Positions 6,153 to 6,708 of a DNA stretch of 6,708 nucleotides are shown piece after piece; position 1 is the stretch's first letter; every line of letters starts with the position of its first letter. The DNA comes from Desulfotignum sp. GTDB taxonomy: Bacteria > Desulfobacterota > Desulfobacteria > Desulfobacterales > Desulfobacteraceae. The stretch covers positions 1-6,708 of the forward strand of contig JAIPDY010000179.1 in assembly GCA_021737445.1 (NCBI GenBank), in the 5' to 3' direction. Both the position numbers and the translations under genes were made by a program. The notes under the pieces were generated by a model. That model saw nothing but the letters and a program-made list of their open reading frames with translations, did no database searches and had not been told where the DNA came from.

Positions 6153-6461
6153 TTACTCCTTTTCCATCGTACTCTTTAAAGGGAAACCCCTGCTGCCTGC
6201 CAGATGATGAACCGTTTCAACTTTGGTTTCCGCGATCTCCCGGGGATAGATACCACACACTTCTTTTCCCTTATTATGTATATTAAGCATTATTTGGGTT
6301 GCTTTTTCAAGTGATTTTCCAAAAACGTTTATAAGAATTTCCACCACAAATTCCATGGTGGTATAATCATCATTGTGGACAATAACTTTATATCTGGGCG
6401 GTTGCTCTTTTCTGGTTTTTGAGGAGATGACCGCCCGTGTTTTGGAATCAGTGGATGTCAT
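6153..6461 (-). CDS. clpS: ATP-dependent Clp protease adaptor ClpS
   Basis: ClpS is a small cytosolic adaptor that binds N-terminal Leu, Phe, Tyr or Trp and delivers the protein to the ClpA N-domain. This one has 102 residues. A polar, flexible N-terminal extension (about 1-22) is followed by the folded core. In the core, HNDDYTTMEFVVEIL (29-43) carries Asn30, Asp31 and Met36, and IHNKGKEVCGIYPREIAETKV (61-81) carries His62. These correspond to the E. coli N-degron pocket residues Asn34, Asp35, Met40 and His66, so type-2 N-degron binding should be intact, including the gatekeeper Met. AGGAGT (6467-6472) lies 5 nt before the ATG and overlaps the stop codon of the upstream secA. The gap to clpA is 6 nt. 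Its place between secA and clpA within a tight run suggests shared transcription. Confidence 0.97.
   Translation of the reverse strand: MTSTDSKTRAVISSKTRKEQPPRYKVIVHNDDYTTMEFVVEILINVFGKSLEKATQIMLNIHNKGKEVCGIYPREIAETKVETVHHLAGSRGFPLKSTMEKE
6156..6161 (-). promoter_or_regulatory. clpA ribosome binding site inside the clpS 3' end
   Basis: AAGGAG is formed by the last two clpS codons (Lys-Glu) and sits 9 nt before the clpA ATG at 6146. The clpS stop codon TAA (6155-6153) falls between them. This arrangement favours coupled translation of adaptor and unfoldase. Confidence 0.7.
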
Positions 6462-6470
6462 CTGTAACTC

Positions 6471-6708
6471 CTAAACCATACAGCATTTTTTATATTTTTT
6501 CCCGCTGCCGCAGGGGCAGGGGTCATTTCGCTGAACTTTTTTGCTGGACCGTTTCACCGGCTGCCTGATGGTGTCCTCAGACGCATGTGAAAATGTCAGT
6601 TCCTGTTGTTTTTTGGGCTGCAGCTCTTCAGCGGGAAGGGAAGCGGAAATCTGAATTTTGAACAGGATATCCACGATCTCTTCCTTGATACGTTCCATAA
6701 GCCCCTGG
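6471..6708 (-). CDS. secA: Protein translocase subunit SecA, C-terminal end only (cut by window)
   Basis: The frame is open to the right edge: the codons before the in-window ATG (6698-6696) read Gln-Gly-Leu, so this is the tail of a larger gene and not a 75-residue protein. The visible part has a helix (ERIKEEIVDILFKIQ) that resembles the end of the SecA helical scaffold domain, a polar low-complexity linker of about 35 residues, and a terminal zinc-binding SEC-C motif, CPCGSGKKYKKCC (Cys-x-Cys-x8-Cys-Cys), preceded by RNDP. SecA is the ATPase motor of the Sec preprotein channel, and its C-terminal zinc domain binds SecB and lipid. Other SEC-C proteins exist, but the helix-linker-SEC-C order is that of SecA. 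The stop codon TAG (6473-6471) is 9 nt before the clpS start and overlaps its ribosome binding site. Confidence 0.85.
   Translation of the reverse strand, partial: QGLMERIKEEIVDILFKIQISASLPAEELQPKKQQELTFSHASEDTIRQPVKRSSKKVQRNDPCPCGSGKKYKKCCMV

Noticed and set aside
1..6708. A novel defence, mobile or otherwise undescribed system
   Set aside because: Every open stretch is explained by recognisable conserved genes, a tRNA or short intergenic gaps. No direct-repeat array, integrase, transposase, attachment site or orphan structured RNA was seen.

Overview
This window reads as ordinary chromosomal DNA of a Gram-negative bacterium. GC content looks mid-range (not counted exactly). The overall flavour (secA tail, clpS, clpA, aat, fxsA, a small nitroreductase, and an OleD-like sugar-epimerase-fold reductase) would fit a deltaproteobacterial or Desulfobacterota genome such as a Desulfobacteraceae member. 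That placement is inference from gene content and protein style, with low confidence. No mobile element, CRISPR array, toxin-antitoxin pair or recognisable defence system is visible.

Left part, positions 1-2154. An ornithine cyclodeaminase/mu-crystallin family gene on the + strand is cut by the left edge; only a few N-terminal residues seem to be missing. Next comes a tRNA-Gly(GCC) gene on the - strand (981-1055, CCA encoded) with a good sigma70-type promoter. After it, on the + strand, is an extended short-chain dehydrogenase that strongly resembles OleD/3-beta-HSD-type reductases (1150-2154). It converges with, and overlaps by 19 bp, the nitroreductase gene on the other strand.

Right part, positions 2136-6708. 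Six genes lie head to tail on the - strand. In transcription order they are the C-terminal end of secA (cut by the right edge), clpS, clpA, aat, fxsA and a nitroreductase-family gene. From secA to aat the junctions are 9, 6 and 0 bp, so those four look like one translationally coupled operon. A 108-bp gap separates aat from fxsA and holds a near-consensus promoter (TTGACA, 16 bp, CATAAT) whose spacer is mostly a perfect 12-bp palindrome. fxsA and the nitroreductase gene (18 bp apart) therefore probably form their own transcript, perhaps with some readthrough from upstream.

How the genes work together. Aat attaches Leu or Phe to proteins with N-terminal Lys or Arg, ClpS recognises the resulting N-degron, and ClpA unfolds the substrate into ClpP. 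The window thus encodes the tagging, recognition and unfolding steps of the bacterial N-degron pathway in one operon; only clpP is not in view. All key residues I could check in the three proteins are present, so the pathway looks functional. The other genes are metabolic or membrane housekeeping genes with no evident link to it.
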